Assembly: GCA_030765145.1 (NCBI GenBank)
Contig: JAVCDA010000084.1
Coordinates: 1 to 37,915 of the forward strand
Direction: 5' to 3'
DNA length: 37,915 nucleotides
Source of the DNA: Candidatus Saelkia tenebricola
Lineage (GTDB): Bacteria > Omnitrophota > Gorgyraeia > Kaelpiales > Kaelpiaceae
The translations under genes and the position numbers were made by a program. The notes under the pieces were generated by a model that did no database searches, was not told the DNA's origin, and worked only from the letters and a program-made list of their open reading frames with translations. Positions within the stretch are counted from its first letter, which is position 1, and the number at the start of each line of letters is the position of its first letter. Shown one piece after another: positions 19,087 to 28,200 of the stretch.

Positions 19087-20494
19087 TTTTCTTGGATATG
19101 TTTTCTTTAAACTGTTCCAAAACTAAATCAATTCTCATACTGCGAGAAGCTTTAAAAAGCAAAAGCGCTTTTTTAATATCAGGACCAAGCAGTTTATACA
19201 AAACATCCGTTACAATATCTGCCGTTAAATAATGTACTTTATTCTTCAAGACACCATTTGCCAACAATGCTTCAATAAAAAATCCCATTTTATCACCGTA
19301 ACATATGAAACAATCTATATCTAACCCCGAAGCAAACACACCGGCATCAAAATGCGCTTTTTGTGCAAATATGCCCAGTTCCAACATATCTCCAAGAACA
19401 GCTATTTTAAGCTTATTGGCACCACATGACGAAAGAAACTCTAAAGCCAAGCGTAAAGCTACAGGATTAGAATTATAACTATCATCTATAATATCAACAT
19501 CACCAAAGGAATAATAGTCCATTCTCCCTTTTATAGGTTTAAATTCAGAAAGCACATTTTTACAATTTTCTAAATCAATCCCAAATTCAATTGCTACAGA
19601 AATTGCTGCGATAATATTGTAGGCATTATGTTTACCCAAAAGAGATGTAGAAATTTCAAACTTGCCCCAAAAATCTAATTCGGTAAAAAAACATCCAACT
19701 TTTTTAATATTGGCCCAATAATCATTTTTATTAAGCAATCCAAATGTTTTTAAACTTAAAGATTTTGAATATTCTTTTTTTACATTTCCAGCATAAATAT
19801 TATCTAATGAATAAAATGCCATTGCATTGCTATCTAAACTTTTAAAAAGCTTGATTTTTTCCTGAAAAACACTACTTTCTTGCTTTAAATATTCAATATG
19901 CGTAAACCCTATATTAGTTATTAAACCATGGTCTGGTTTTAGAATGTCTAAAAGAACATCCATCTCTGCAAATTTTGAAATACCTAACTCAAAAACAGCA
20001 AACTCATATTCACAAGAACAATTTAATATGTTAAGACTTAAACCCAAAACATTATTCTGATTGAGATAACTTTTATAGATAGAATATCTACTGCTTAGGA
20101 ATTCAGCTACTAGTTCTTTCACTGTTGTTTTACCGCTACTGCCTGTAATAGCTAAAACAGGAAAATTCATTTTTTTTCTTTTATATCTTGCAAGCTGAGC
20201 TATAGCTTTATAAGCATCAGACACTTTGATAAAAAAAACATTTTTATTTATAGAAAAAACATCAGAAGGAATATCTTCATCATATATTATACCGACAGCA
20301 CCTTTCCTAAGAGCATTCGAAATAAAATCATGCCCATTAAAATTAGTTCCTTTAAGAGCAATAAAACAATCTCCTTTTTTAAAAGTTCTGGTATCTATAG
20401 AAAAACTCTCTACAGATGAATCCTCATCAGCTGTTCTTAACAGTTCTCCTTCTGTATTTTTTGATATTTCTAAGATAGACAGTTCAAACGACAT
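19076..20494 (-). CDS. murF: UDP-MurNAc-tripeptide--D-Ala-D-Ala ligase
   Basis: A 472-residue Mur ligase adding the D-Ala-D-Ala made by Ddl. N-terminal MurF/MurE fold with FSIDTRTFKKGDCFIALKG, P-loop ITGSSGKTTVKE (115-126), FELGISKFAEMD and the MurF motif DDSYNSNPVALRLAL; C-terminal VLGDMLELG is also typical. It overlaps the murE stop by 11 bases and ends with TAG. Confidence 0.95.
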   Translation of the reverse strand: MSFELSILEISKNTEGELLRTADEDSSVESFSIDTRTFKKGDCFIALKGTNFNGHDFISNALRKGAVGIIYDEDIPSDVFSINKNVFFIKVSDAYKAIAQLARYKRKKMNFPVLAITGSSGKTTVKELVAEFLSSRYSIYKSYLNQNNVLGLSLNILNCSCEYEFAVFELGISKFAEMDVLLDILKPDHGLITNIGFTHIEYLKQESSVFQEKIKLFKSLDSNAMAFYSLDNIYAGNVKKEYSKSLSLKTFGLLNKNDYWANIKKVGCFFTELDFWGKFEISTSLLGKHNAYNIIAAISVAIEFGIDLENCKNVLSEFKPIKGRMDYYSFGDVDIIDDSYNSNPVALRLALEFLSSCGANKLKIAVLGDMLELGIFAQKAHFDAGVFASGLDIDCFICYGDKMGFFIEALLANGVLKNKVHYLTADIVTDVLYKLLGPDIKKALLLFKASRSMRIDLVLEQFKENISKKNAV

Positions 20495-21977
20495 TTGCCA
20501 TCTCTTCCATAGTTCTTTTTACCAATGCTCTAGATGCAACTTCTTTATCATCAAAGGGAATAATCAAATTACCTATAACTTGATATCGCTCATGCCCCTT
20601 ACCTGCTATTAATATTAAATCGCCTTTCTCTGCCCGGACAATAGTTTTCTCAATTGCTTCTTTTCTGTCAGCAATAATACAGCATTTTTCTTTTAAATCC
20701 CCAATATCCTTTATGATATCATCAATAATCTGCGCTGGGTTTTCATCGCGAGAATTATCTGAAGTAATGACCACTTTATCTGCTAATTCTGCTGCAACTA
20801 CACCCATAACAGATCTTTTTTCTTTATACCTATTACCTCCACATCCAAACACAACCCAAAGTTTGCCCTCCTTAAGATTTTTTAAAGTAAATAAAACTTC
20901 TTTTAATGCTTCCGGAGTATGCGCATAATCTATAAAAACTTTAACTTGAGAAGAACCAAAAATATGCTCCAAACGTCCTTTAACACCTGTAAAATTTTCT
21001 AAAGCATTTAAAATATAATCTTTTTTAACACCAAACCTTAAAGCTAAGGCAATTGCAGCAAGAATATTATAGATGTTATGTTTGCCAAATATAGATGTAT
21101 AAATCTCAAACTCTTCTTTAAAAGCTTTGATTTTAAGCTGCATTCCTTTAATACTGATATCATATTCCATTATTCGTACATCCGCATTACTACTAAAACC
21201 ATAGCTGATTTTTTCTCCATCTACTTCTTTTAAAAGCCTCTTCCCGTATTCATCATCAATATTGACAACAATAAAAGCTTCATTTTTCAGCAACTGAGTA
21301 AATAAAATCTTTTTCGCCTGATAATAACTCTCCATATCCAAATGATAGTCCAAATGATCCTTGCCCAGATTAGTAAAAACAGCTGCATCAAAAGCTACCC
21401 CATCCAATCTCCCTTGGTAAAGGCCATGGGAAGAAGCCTCCATTAAAAGAACATCTCCTGAAGCATCTATGGTTTCCCTGATATATTTTTGAATACTGAT
21501 AGCATCCGGAGTAGTATTAAAAGCAGGAATTTCTCTATTGCCTATTTTATAGCAAACTGTTCCGATAAGCCCACTAGAGATTTCTGCTGTTTTAAAAATT
21601 TCTTCTAAAATAAAACTCACAGTAGTTTTACCGTTAGTGCCTGTAATACCTATAACATCAAGATAGTGCGATGGATGCTTGTAATAATTAGCAGCTATTT
21701 TATGAACGATTTTTTTGCTGTCTTCAACCTTTATCAAAACAACATTATCGCTGAACAAAGGTTCTTTAAGTTTGTTTTCTTCTACTATAACTACACATGC
21801 ACCACGTTCAATAGCTTGATATATAAAATTATGTCCATCGTAATGAGCACCTTTTACAGCAATAAATATAAAATCTTTCTGAACCCGGTTAGAATCAATA
21901 CTTATACCTCTTATTTCTAAATCGTTAAGATTTCTGGAATCAAATTTAATTCCAGATAAAATTTCTATTAATTTCAT
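20484..21977 (-). CDS. murE: UDP-MurNAc-L-Ala-D-Glu ligase for the third residue
   Basis: A Mur ligase adding the diamino acid. The frame is open from 22007; I prefer the ATG at 21977 (497 residues), since the next residues KLIEILSGI match the usual MurE N-terminus and the longer version would only extend into ftsI. Motifs: GISIDSNRVQKDFIFIAVKG, P-loop ITGTNGKTTVS (about 111-121), NLGKDHLDYH, FIDYAHTPEAL. The specificity motif that reads DNPR in meso-diaminopimelate-adding enzymes is DNSR here (SDNSRDENP), so meso-DAP is likely but not certain. Overlaps ftsI by 32 bases. Confidence 0.94.
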   Translation of the reverse strand: MKLIEILSGIKFDSRNLNDLEIRGISIDSNRVQKDFIFIAVKGAHYDGHNFIYQAIERGACVVIVEENKLKEPLFSDNVVLIKVEDSKKIVHKIAANYYKHPSHYLDVIGITGTNGKTTVSFILEEIFKTAEISSGLIGTVCYKIGNREIPAFNTTPDAISIQKYIRETIDASGDVLLMEASSHGLYQGRLDGVAFDAAVFTNLGKDHLDYHLDMESYYQAKKILFTQLLKNEAFIVVNIDDEYGKRLLKEVDGEKISYGFSSNADVRIMEYDISIKGMQLKIKAFKEEFEIYTSIFGKHNIYNILAAIALALRFGVKKDYILNALENFTGVKGRLEHIFGSSQVKVFIDYAHTPEALKEVLFTLKNLKEGKLWVVFGCGGNRYKEKRSVMGVVAAELADKVVITSDNSRDENPAQIIDDIIKDIGDLKEKCCIIADRKEAIEKTIVRAEKGDLILIAGKGHERYQVIGNLIIPFDDKEVASRALVKRTMEEMANVV

Positions 21978-23664
21978 ATTCTGCTCTTTGGTCTCTTTCT
22001 GAAACACTCAAATACAACAATGCTTTTTCAGCGATATTTTTAAATGCAGGAGCACATACAACGCCGCCTAAATGAACCGGCTGAGGCTCATCAACAGTAA
22101 CAACTATCACAATTTTGGGGTTTTCAACAGGCAAAAACCCCATAAAAGAAGCCACATATTTATCTTTACAATAACCTCCTTTAATTAAATCTGCCTTCTG
22201 AGCAGTGCCAGTTTTCCCAGCCGCAGAATATAAAGAACTTTTAGCATATTTTCCTGTCCCATCATCAACAACTTCTCTTAAAACCATCTTTAATTTTTCA
22301 ACTGTTTTAGCACTTAATACCCGTTCTAAAGCTTCTGCCTTCATTTCTTTAATTCTAACACCATTTTCATCCCTTATTTCACTTACTACATGAGGCCTGA
22401 TAGAATAACCTCCATTCGCTATTACACTCATAATTTTCGCAAGGCCTATAGTGGTAACAGCTACTTCTTGGCCCATAGCAATAGACACTTGACTATAGGA
22501 ACTCCAACTATTAGGGTTTCTTAAGATTCCAGGCTCCTCACCCGGCAGATCAACACCTGTTTCCTCGCCAACTCCAAAATTCTTTAAATAATCATAAAAT
22601 AAATTTTTACTGAGTGGTGCTATGCATTTAGCAATCCCGATATTGCTTGAATTGACTACAACAGATTTAAAATCCAACCATTGATGCTTGCGATAATCAC
22701 GTAAGATACGTTTGCCCATCCTATATGCTCCATTTTCACAATACACCATATCTGTCAATTTTACAAGTTCCTCCTCTAAAAGAGTTGCTGTTGAAACAAC
22801 CTTAAACACACTTCCCGGCTCAAAAATAGAAGATATAGCAAAATTTTTCATATTTTCTAAATCATTTTGCTTGATTGCATTGGGATTATATCCGGGACGA
22901 TTAACTAAAGCCAGAATCTCTCCGCTAAATGGTGCCATTATTACAATGGAAACTCTTTTAGCTTTATACTGATTGTATAATCTTTCCGATTCTTCTTCGG
23001 CATAATGCTGCAAAACCTGATCAATGGTAAGAATTAATGTGTTCCCATCTTTAGGCTCCATATATGTTTTACCAAATCCATCCAAATGTAAATTTTTACC
23101 ATCCCCTAAAGTAAGCATATACCCAGAAACTCCTTTTAAAATATCGTTGTAATATAATTCCACCCCCCCTATACCGCAATTATCAATATCCACTGCCCCT
23201 AAAACATGGGCAGCCAATCCTTCCTGAGGGTAAATTCTGCGCCTTTCAACCTTTACTCCCACTCCCTTTATGTTAAGAGATTTCAAAATATCCACAATCG
23301 ATTTATCTTTAAATCCTCTCCTCAACCAAACAAAGTAAGAATCGTTTTGTAGTTTTTCAAAAATATTTTCGTAATCTAAATTCAAAACCCGACTAATTTT
23401 TCTACCAACTGCTTCTTTATTAACCACTTGCCTGGGATTAATAAAGACCGAATAAACATTCCTATCCATAGATAACACCCTGCCCTTCCGATCTAATATC
23501 TCACCTCTTTTACCATAAACAACCAAATATTTTTCCTGCTGCTTAATAGCAGTTCTAGAAAAATATTCTCCTTTAACTATTTGCAAATAAATAAGCTTTA
23601 GAAACAGTACGGAAAAAAGGAAAATTATTAAAATCTTTAATTTTACAACTTTTATTTCGAGCAA
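21946..23664 (-). CDS. ftsI: Class B penicillin-binding protein FtsI (PBP3-like)
   Basis: A 572-residue septal transpeptidase: one N-terminal membrane helix (about 10-30), a PBP dimerisation domain containing RGEILDRKG (53-61) and a transpeptidase domain with all three motifs, S285-VF-K288 in FEPGSVFKVV, S339-S-N341 in NSSNIG and K484-T-G in GKTGTAQK. It partners FtsW. The start is a TTG at 23664, 18 bases after the ftsL stop; no ATG or clear ribosome site lies nearby, so the exact start is uncertain. A PASTA domain is absent. Confidence 0.94.
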   Translation of the reverse strand: MLEIKVVKLKILIIFLFSVLFLKLIYLQIVKGEYFSRTAIKQQEKYLVVYGKRGEILDRKGRVLSMDRNVYSVFINPRQVVNKEAVGRKISRVLNLDYENIFEKLQNDSYFVWLRRGFKDKSIVDILKSLNIKGVGVKVERRRIYPQEGLAAHVLGAVDIDNCGIGGVELYYNDILKGVSGYMLTLGDGKNLHLDGFGKTYMEPKDGNTLILTIDQVLQHYAEEESERLYNQYKAKRVSIVIMAPFSGEILALVNRPGYNPNAIKQNDLENMKNFAISSIFEPGSVFKVVSTATLLEEELVKLTDMVYCENGAYRMGKRILRDYRKHQWLDFKSVVVNSSNIGIAKCIAPLSKNLFYDYLKNFGVGEETGVDLPGEEPGILRNPNSWSSYSQVSIAMGQEVAVTTIGLAKIMSVIANGGYSIRPHVVSEIRDENGVRIKEMKAEALERVLSAKTVEKLKMVLREVVDDGTGKYAKSSLYSAAGKTGTAQKADLIKGGYCKDKYVASFMGFLPVENPKIVIVVTVDEPQPVHLGGVVCAPAFKNIAEKALLYLSVSERDQRAEYEINRNFIWN

Positions 23665-23682
23665 TTTGGTCTCAGAAGTTAT

Positions 23683-24033
23683 TTAAGGAATTTCTACAGC
23701 AAACGAAACCTTGCCAGAATAAGAAACTTTTTCTTCGCTTTTAGCAGGATTAGCATATGGTATTTTCACTACTCGTGCTGATTTTGCAAAATCAAACCCC
23801 GGATTAAAAGCAAGAAACTTATTCTGCAATAAAACGGGCGCCTCTAAATGTGCAATTTTATAAACCAATTCTTCTTTTTTCAATAACTCTTTTTTAAAAC
23901 ATTTTTTTAACATAGCTTGGTGATAATTCTGTTTTATCAAAAACATTCTCTGCTCTAAATATATGAAAGATAAAACTGTTAGAAAAATTACACTAAAAAT
24001 ATTTCTAAGATAAACAAAATCCGCTTTTCTCAT
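23683..24033 (-). CDS. ftsL: FtsL-like division protein
   Basis: A 116-residue protein with a short basic start, one membrane helix (about residues 10-27, NIFSVIFLTVLSFIYL) and a following helical, coiled-coil-prone stretch to about residue 66. The C-terminus ends in a short beta-rich segment. FtsL proteins share little sequence; the call rests on size, topology and location between rsmH and ftsI. Its ATGA start overlaps the rsmH stop. Slightly longer than many FtsL because of the C-terminal extension. Confidence 0.75.
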   Translation of the reverse strand: MRKADFVYLRNIFSVIFLTVLSFIYLEQRMFLIKQNYHQAMLKKCFKKELLKKEELVYKIAHLEAPVLLQNKFLAFNPGFDFAKSARVVKIPYANPAKSEEKVSYSGKVSFAVEIP

Positions 24034-24971
24034 AGCATGAATATTTTCAGCAATAAATTTGTATGTCCATTTTTAAGTTTTTTACCCACGCGCAATTTCC
24101 CGCTACGTGCTTTAGGATTAACTTTTACCTCCAACTCAGCAGGGCCAACAGGCTTAGGAGTCAAAATTTCAAAATGTCCTGTTTGCTTATAATCCCGAAA
24201 AGTTCTTTTAACTATTCTATCTTCTAATGAATGAAAACTTATAACCGCAATCTTGCCATTAGGCAATAACACATCAATTGCATCTCCCAAAACTGTTTTT
24301 AGATTTTCTAGTTCTCTGTTAACAGCAATACGTAAAGCTTGAAATGTTCTAGTTGCCGGATGAATTCTTTGCCTCAAATACGAATATGGTATTGCTCTAA
24401 GAATTACTTCTACTAACTCTTTTGTTGTTTCAATAACTTTTTCCCGTCTTTGATTTGCTATTGCATGTGCAATGCGAAAATGATATCTCTCTTCTCCGAA
24501 ATCCCTGATAATTTTGGAAAGTTCTTTTTCAGAATAGTAATTCACTATATCGTATGCAGTTAATTTTTCACGCTCATCCATTCTCATATCAAGAAAGCAA
24601 TCCTCTTGAAAACTAAACCCCCGTCCACTCCCCAATTGATATGAAGACATACCTAAATCAAAAAGAATAGCATCTACTTTTGTGATGCTTAAAGAACTTA
24701 AGATTTTTTTCAAATTAACAAAATTATCCTGAAATAAATAAAACCCATCTTTAAAACGAGAGAAGTTTCTTTGTGCTTCCTGGATACTTTTTTCGTCTCT
24801 ATCTATCCCTATTAACTTCCCACCCGGAAGTATAGCTTCTAAAATTCTCTCAGAATGGCCTCCCATTCCCATGGTACAATCTAAAACTACATCTCCCTCT
24901 TTAAGCGCAAGATACTCCATAACTTCATCAAGCATAACCGGAAGATGTACTCTTTTATTGTTAGATTCCAT
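24030..24971 (-). CDS. rsmH: 16S rRNA (cytosine1402-N4)-methyltransferase
   Basis: A class I methyltransferase (MraW) of about 313 residues that methylates C1402 in the decoding site. Motifs: HLPVMLDEVMEYL at the start, VVLDCTMGMGGHSERIL (SAM-binding motif I), AILFDLGMSSYQLG, FSFQEDCFLDMRMD, and HPATRTFQALRIAVNREL. The frame is open from 24998, but I choose the ATG at 24969-24971 because AGAGGT sits about 6 bases before it and because HLPVML is normally near the N-terminus. Confidence 0.95.
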   Translation of the reverse strand: MESNNKRVHLPVMLDEVMEYLALKEGDVVLDCTMGMGGHSERILEAILPGGKLIGIDRDEKSIQEAQRNFSRFKDGFYLFQDNFVNLKKILSSLSITKVDAILFDLGMSSYQLGSGRGFSFQEDCFLDMRMDEREKLTAYDIVNYYSEKELSKIIRDFGEERYHFRIAHAIANQRREKVIETTKELVEVILRAIPYSYLRQRIHPATRTFQALRIAVNRELENLKTVLGDAIDVLLPNGKIAVISFHSLEDRIVKRTFRDYKQTGHFEILTPKPVGPAELEVKVNPKARSGKLRVGKKLKNGHTNLLLKIFML

Positions 24972-24985
24972 AATTACCTCTTTTA
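24972..24985 (-). promoter_or_regulatory. Ribosome binding site deciding the rsmH start
   Basis: On the minus strand the sequence AAAGAGGTAATT immediately precedes the ATG at 24971. The alternative ATG at 24998 overlaps the mraZ stop (ATGA) but has no comparable ribosome site. Confidence 0.6.
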
Positions 24986-24994
24986 CTAAAGCAT

Positions 24995-25432
24995 TCATTC
25001 TTCAATAAGTTTTTCTGCTATTTCTTCAAAATTTTTAAGTTGTGTTTTACAGAACTCATTCCATCTATCTCTACTCCAAACTTCAATTCTGCTGGAAACT
25101 CCAATAACCACGATTTCTTTTCTTATATCGGCATAATCTTTAAGATACGATGGTATTAAGAACCTACCTTGGGAATCAGGCATAATTTCAGTAGCACCTG
25201 AGAAATAAATTCTGTTAAAACTCCTGGCATCTTTCTTCATTATCGAAAGCGCTTTAAACCTTTCCTCCTGCCCCTTCCATTCTTGCTCTGAAAACAAGAA
25301 CAGACATTTCTCCATTCCCCTAGTTAAATAGAATTTCTTAATTATTTTAGATTTGGCTAACTGTCTGAATTTAGCAGGCAGGACTATTCTTCCTTTTTCG
25401 TCTAAATTATGTAAGTATTCTCCGTAAAACAT
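24995..25432 (-). CDS. mraZ: Transcriptional regulator MraZ
   Basis: A 145-residue protein with two AbrB/MraZ-type swapped-hairpin repeats: the first around residues 5-25 (GEYLHNLDEKGRIVLPAKFR) and the second around 80-97 (TEIMPDSQGRFLIPSYLK). The D-x-(K/Q)-GR-(I/F)-x-(L/I)-P core appears in both. MraZ is the DNA-binding autoregulator at the head of dcw operons and binds tandem GTGG repeats, which are found just before its own start (25431-25460). First gene of the cluster. Confidence 0.96.
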   Translation of the reverse strand: MFYGEYLHNLDEKGRIVLPAKFRQLAKSKIIKKFYLTRGMEKCLFLFSEQEWKGQEERFKALSIMKKDARSFNRIYFSGATEIMPDSQGRFLIPSYLKDYADIRKEIVVIGVSSRIEVWSRDRWNEFCKTQLKNFEEIAEKLIEE

Positions 25433-25460
25433 ATTCCACTTTGCTCCACTTTATTCCACA
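25431..25460 (-). promoter_or_regulatory. MraZ box: three 10-bp GTGG repeats
   Basis: Read on the minus strand, three consecutive 10-base units are TGTGGAATAA, AGTGGAGCAA and AGTGGAATAT, giving GTGGA every 10 bases, one helical turn. Known MraZ operators are GTGG-type direct repeats with the same 10-base period. The last unit runs into the mraZ start codon and the repeats also contain the only purine-rich ribosome site, so binding could block both transcription and translation. Confidence 0.88.
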
Positions 25461-25466
25461 ATGTGT

Positions 25467-25495
25467 ATTTTATAGAGTTAAAACATTCCTGTCAA
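25467..25495 (-). promoter_or_regulatory. dcw operon promoter
   Basis: On the minus strand TTGACA (25490-25495), a 17-base spacer, and TAAAAT (25467-25472). A start point about 7 bases on would fall at about 25459-25460, exactly where the MraZ box begins. This is a near-consensus sigma-70 type promoter. Confidence 0.8.
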
Positions 25496-25564
25496 GAGAA
25501 AATTTTTTTTAAAAAACAAATAAAAGAGATTAAAAAAGAGTGATTTTATCCAAAAAAGAAATTA

Positions 25565-26896
25565 TTAGAACCTACTGAATACAAATAGATATCGCAAAAT
25601 AAATAGAACAGTAAAAATTGAAATTAAGGGATTTAACTCCTTAACTTTTCCTGAGAAAAGTTTGAGCAAAAAGTAGGAAATAAATCCAAAGGAAATACCT
25701 TCTGTAATACTGAAAGTCAAAGGCATAATTATAAGAGTTAAAAATGCCGGTATTGCTTCGGTCGGATCTTCCCAGTCAATTAGCTTCACATTCTTAAGCA
25801 TAAAACTTCCTACTAAAATCAGTGCTGGTGCAATAACAGGGTGAAATACATCGTTCCCTATTGTAACTCCTCCTCCAATCATTTTAATTAATGGATAAAA
25901 AAATATAGAAAGCAAAAAACAAATTCCGCAAACAACAGCTGCTAAACCGGTCCTTGCCCCGGCAACAATACCGGCTGTCGATTCTATATAACTGGTAACA
26001 GTAGAGGTTCCCATGGCCGTGCCAAAAATAGTTCCTAAAGCATCTGAAAACAAAGATCTTCTTGCTTTAGTAAGCTTGCCACCTTTTATAAACCCCGCCT
26101 GCTGCCCTATACCTATAAGAGTTCCAACTGTATCAAATATGTCCAAAAAGAAAAATACAAATATTATCATTAAAAGATTTTCTTTCCAGGCGCCATAAGG
26201 CTGCATTTTAAGAAAAGTTGGTATAATACTCGGCGGCAAAGAGACAACCCCCTGATATTTAATTAATCCCATGAATACACCTAAAACCGCATTTAGTATG
26301 ATACCTATTAAAAGCGCACCTCTAATGCGAAAAGCAAGCAGTATAGAAGTTGTAATGATTCCGATAAGCGTAAGCAAGGTATAAGATTTATTCAACTCTC
26401 CCAATCCTATCATAGTACCTTGCTTTGCTATAACCACCCCGCCCCACTGTAAACCTACCAATGCAATTAACAATCCTATACCAACTGCAATTGCATTTTT
26501 AATGGAGAGAGGCACCATATCTACAAAACAACGTGCAAAAGGGAAAAGACACAATAATGCAAATAGTATCCCCGATATAAAATTAGCTCCTAGTGCTATT
26601 TGCCAACTTATTCCCATACCGATACAAATGGTATACGCAAAGAAAAAGTTATGCCCCATAGCAGGAGCTAAAGCTATTGGATGATTTGTCAGAAGCCCCA
26701 TTAAAACGGTAGCAAAAAACTAAGATAAAGCAGTTGCCACCATAACAGCACCAAAATCCATCCCCGTAACAGATAAAACCGCAGGTTGTACAAAAAGGAT
26801 GTAGGCACATGTCATATAAGTCGTAACTCCACCTACTATCTCACGCGTAATAGTAGAACCTGATTCATCCAGCTTAAAGAATTTTCTTAAAAACAT
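25565..26896 (-). pseudogene. AzgA-type purine permease interrupted by an in-frame TAG
   Basis: From the ATG at 26894-26896 (AAAGGA ribosome site) the frame encodes a 443-residue member of the NCS2/AzgA nucleobase transporter family. It starts MFLRKFFKLDESG and continues ITREIVGGVTTYMTCAYIL, then FGAVMVATALS, but codon 59 (26720-26722) is TAG. After it the sequence resumes without a frame change as FFATVLMGLLTNHPIALAPAMG, so only one codon is affected. Later motifs are intact: FLDIFDTVGTLIGIG and GTSTVTSYIESTAGI. Either this is a recent nonsense mutation, a sequencing error, or the TAG is suppressed. A truncated version from the ATG at 26701 would lack the first membrane helix. It follows trxA by 38 bases. 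Confidence 0.85.
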
Positions 26897-26934
26897 CTCA
26901 AATCCTTTTTGCTATCACAGTATGCCTATAAATT

Positions 26935-27249
26935 TTAAATATTACTTGTGATAAAACTGGCTATCTCATCTTTTCCTTTAACTCCAATGCTTTGGGCAAC
27001 AGGCTTACCTTCTTTAAACAATATTAAAGCAGGTATACTCATTATTCCATAATCGGAAGCTATCTTCTGATTTTCATCAACATTGAGCTTTAGAAACTTA
27101 ACCGTGCCTTCAAAATCCTTAGAAACTTCTTCGAGAATAGGGGTGATCATATGGCAAGGTCCACACCACTGGGCCCAAAAATCCACAACTACAGGAATCC
27201 CAGATGAAAGAACTTCCTCCTGAAAATTATCAACCTTCACTTCATGCAT
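26935..27249 (-). CDS. trxA: Thioredoxin
   Basis: A 104-residue thioredoxin with the active site WCGPC (C29, C32) in FWAQWCGPCHM and the cis-proline motif SIPALILFKEG. It reduces cytoplasmic protein disulfides and is itself reduced by the TrxB encoded just upstream. A strong ribosome site, AAAGGAGG, lies 7 bases before the ATG. It is in one run with nuclease, trxB and the permease. Confidence 0.97.
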   Translation of the reverse strand: MHEVKVDNFQEEVLSSGIPVVVDFWAQWCGPCHMITPILEEVSKDFEGTVKFLKLNVDENQKIASDYGIMSIPALILFKEGKPVAQSIGVKGKDEIASFITSNI

Positions 27250-27267
27250 CTTAAACCTCCTTTCATT

Positions 27268-28200
27268 TCAATCATAAGATGTTCCTTTTAATTTTTCAAC
27301 ATACTTCATGCACCCAACAGCTGTTTGTGCACCTTCACCGCAAGAAGAAACAACCTGCTTTAAAGAACCACTTCTTACATCGCCACAAGCAAAAACTCCT
27401 TCCACATTAGTTATTAAATTTTCCTTTGTGATTATATAGCCTCCTTTATCTAATTGCAAAAAATCTTTTAAAAATTCCGTATTAGGAGTATATCCTGCAA
27501 AAATAAATACTCCATCAAGAATAATCTCTTTAGCAGTTTGTGCATTTAAATTATTAACCAATATAGATTCCACCTTCTTTTCACCTCTAATCTCTTCAAC
27601 CGTACTACTGAACACAAATTCTACATTGTTAAGAACCTTTAATCTTTCCTGAAAAATTTTATCCGCTCTAAGTCTGTCTCTTCTATGTATAAGATAAATT
27701 TTTTTAACAAATTTAGACAGGTATATTGCCTCCTCAATCGCACTATTCCCGCCTCCGATTACGGCTATAATTTTATCCTTAAAAAACATCGCATCACATA
27801 TCGCACAGTAAGAAACACCTCGACCTGTAAAAACCTCTTCGCCTTTAATATTCAATCTCTTAGGATATGCTCCAGTCGCAATTATAATTGAGCGAGTTTT
27901 AAATTCTGAAGAAGACACTTTAACCGTTAAAATACCTTCTTTATCTTTTTCAACTCCAAGAACTTTTTCGCTTATTATCTGAGGAGAAAATTCATCTAAC
28001 TGTTTTTTAAACAACTGTGCAAGTTCAAACCCCGATATGCCATTCGGAAAACCAGGATAATTTTCTATTTTATCGGTAAGATTAATCTGCCCACCAAAAA
28101 CCATTTTTTCAAAACATAAGATATCCGCTTTAGCACGAAGCAGATAAAGTGCAGCCGTTATACCAGCAGGGCCCAGACCAATAATTACAGCATCCTTCAT
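27268..28200 (-). CDS. trxB: Thioredoxin reductase
   Basis: A 310-residue flavoprotein. FAD motif IIGLGPAGITAALYL (6-20), GGQINLTDKIENYPG, redox pair C132-AI-C135 in SYCAICDAMFF, NAD(P)H motif IAVIGGGNSAIEEA and the C-terminal FAD motif FACGDVRSGSLKQVVSS. Reduces the neighbouring thioredoxin. The ATGA start overlaps the nuclease stop. Confidence 0.96.
   Translation of the reverse strand: MKDAVIIGLGPAGITAALYLLRAKADILCFEKMVFGGQINLTDKIENYPGFPNGISGFELAQLFKKQLDEFSPQIISEKVLGVEKDKEGILTVKVSSSEFKTRSIIIATGAYPKRLNIKGEEVFTGRGVSYCAICDAMFFKDKIIAVIGGGNSAIEEAIYLSKFVKKIYLIHRRDRLRADKIFQERLKVLNNVEFVFSSTVEEIRGEKKVESILVNNLNAQTAKEIILDGVFIFAGYTPNTEFLKDFLQLDKGGYIITKENLITNVEGVFACGDVRSGSLKQVVSSCGEGAQTAVGCMKYVEKLKGTSYD

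Noticed and set aside
9524-22007. TAG reassigned to an amino acid throughout
   Set aside because: ftsA, ftsW and murF end with TAG at the expected family lengths, and extensions past these stops are short or not protein-like.
25496-25564. Terminator after the permease
   Set aside because: The stretch is very AT-rich but I see no stem with GC pairs before a T run.
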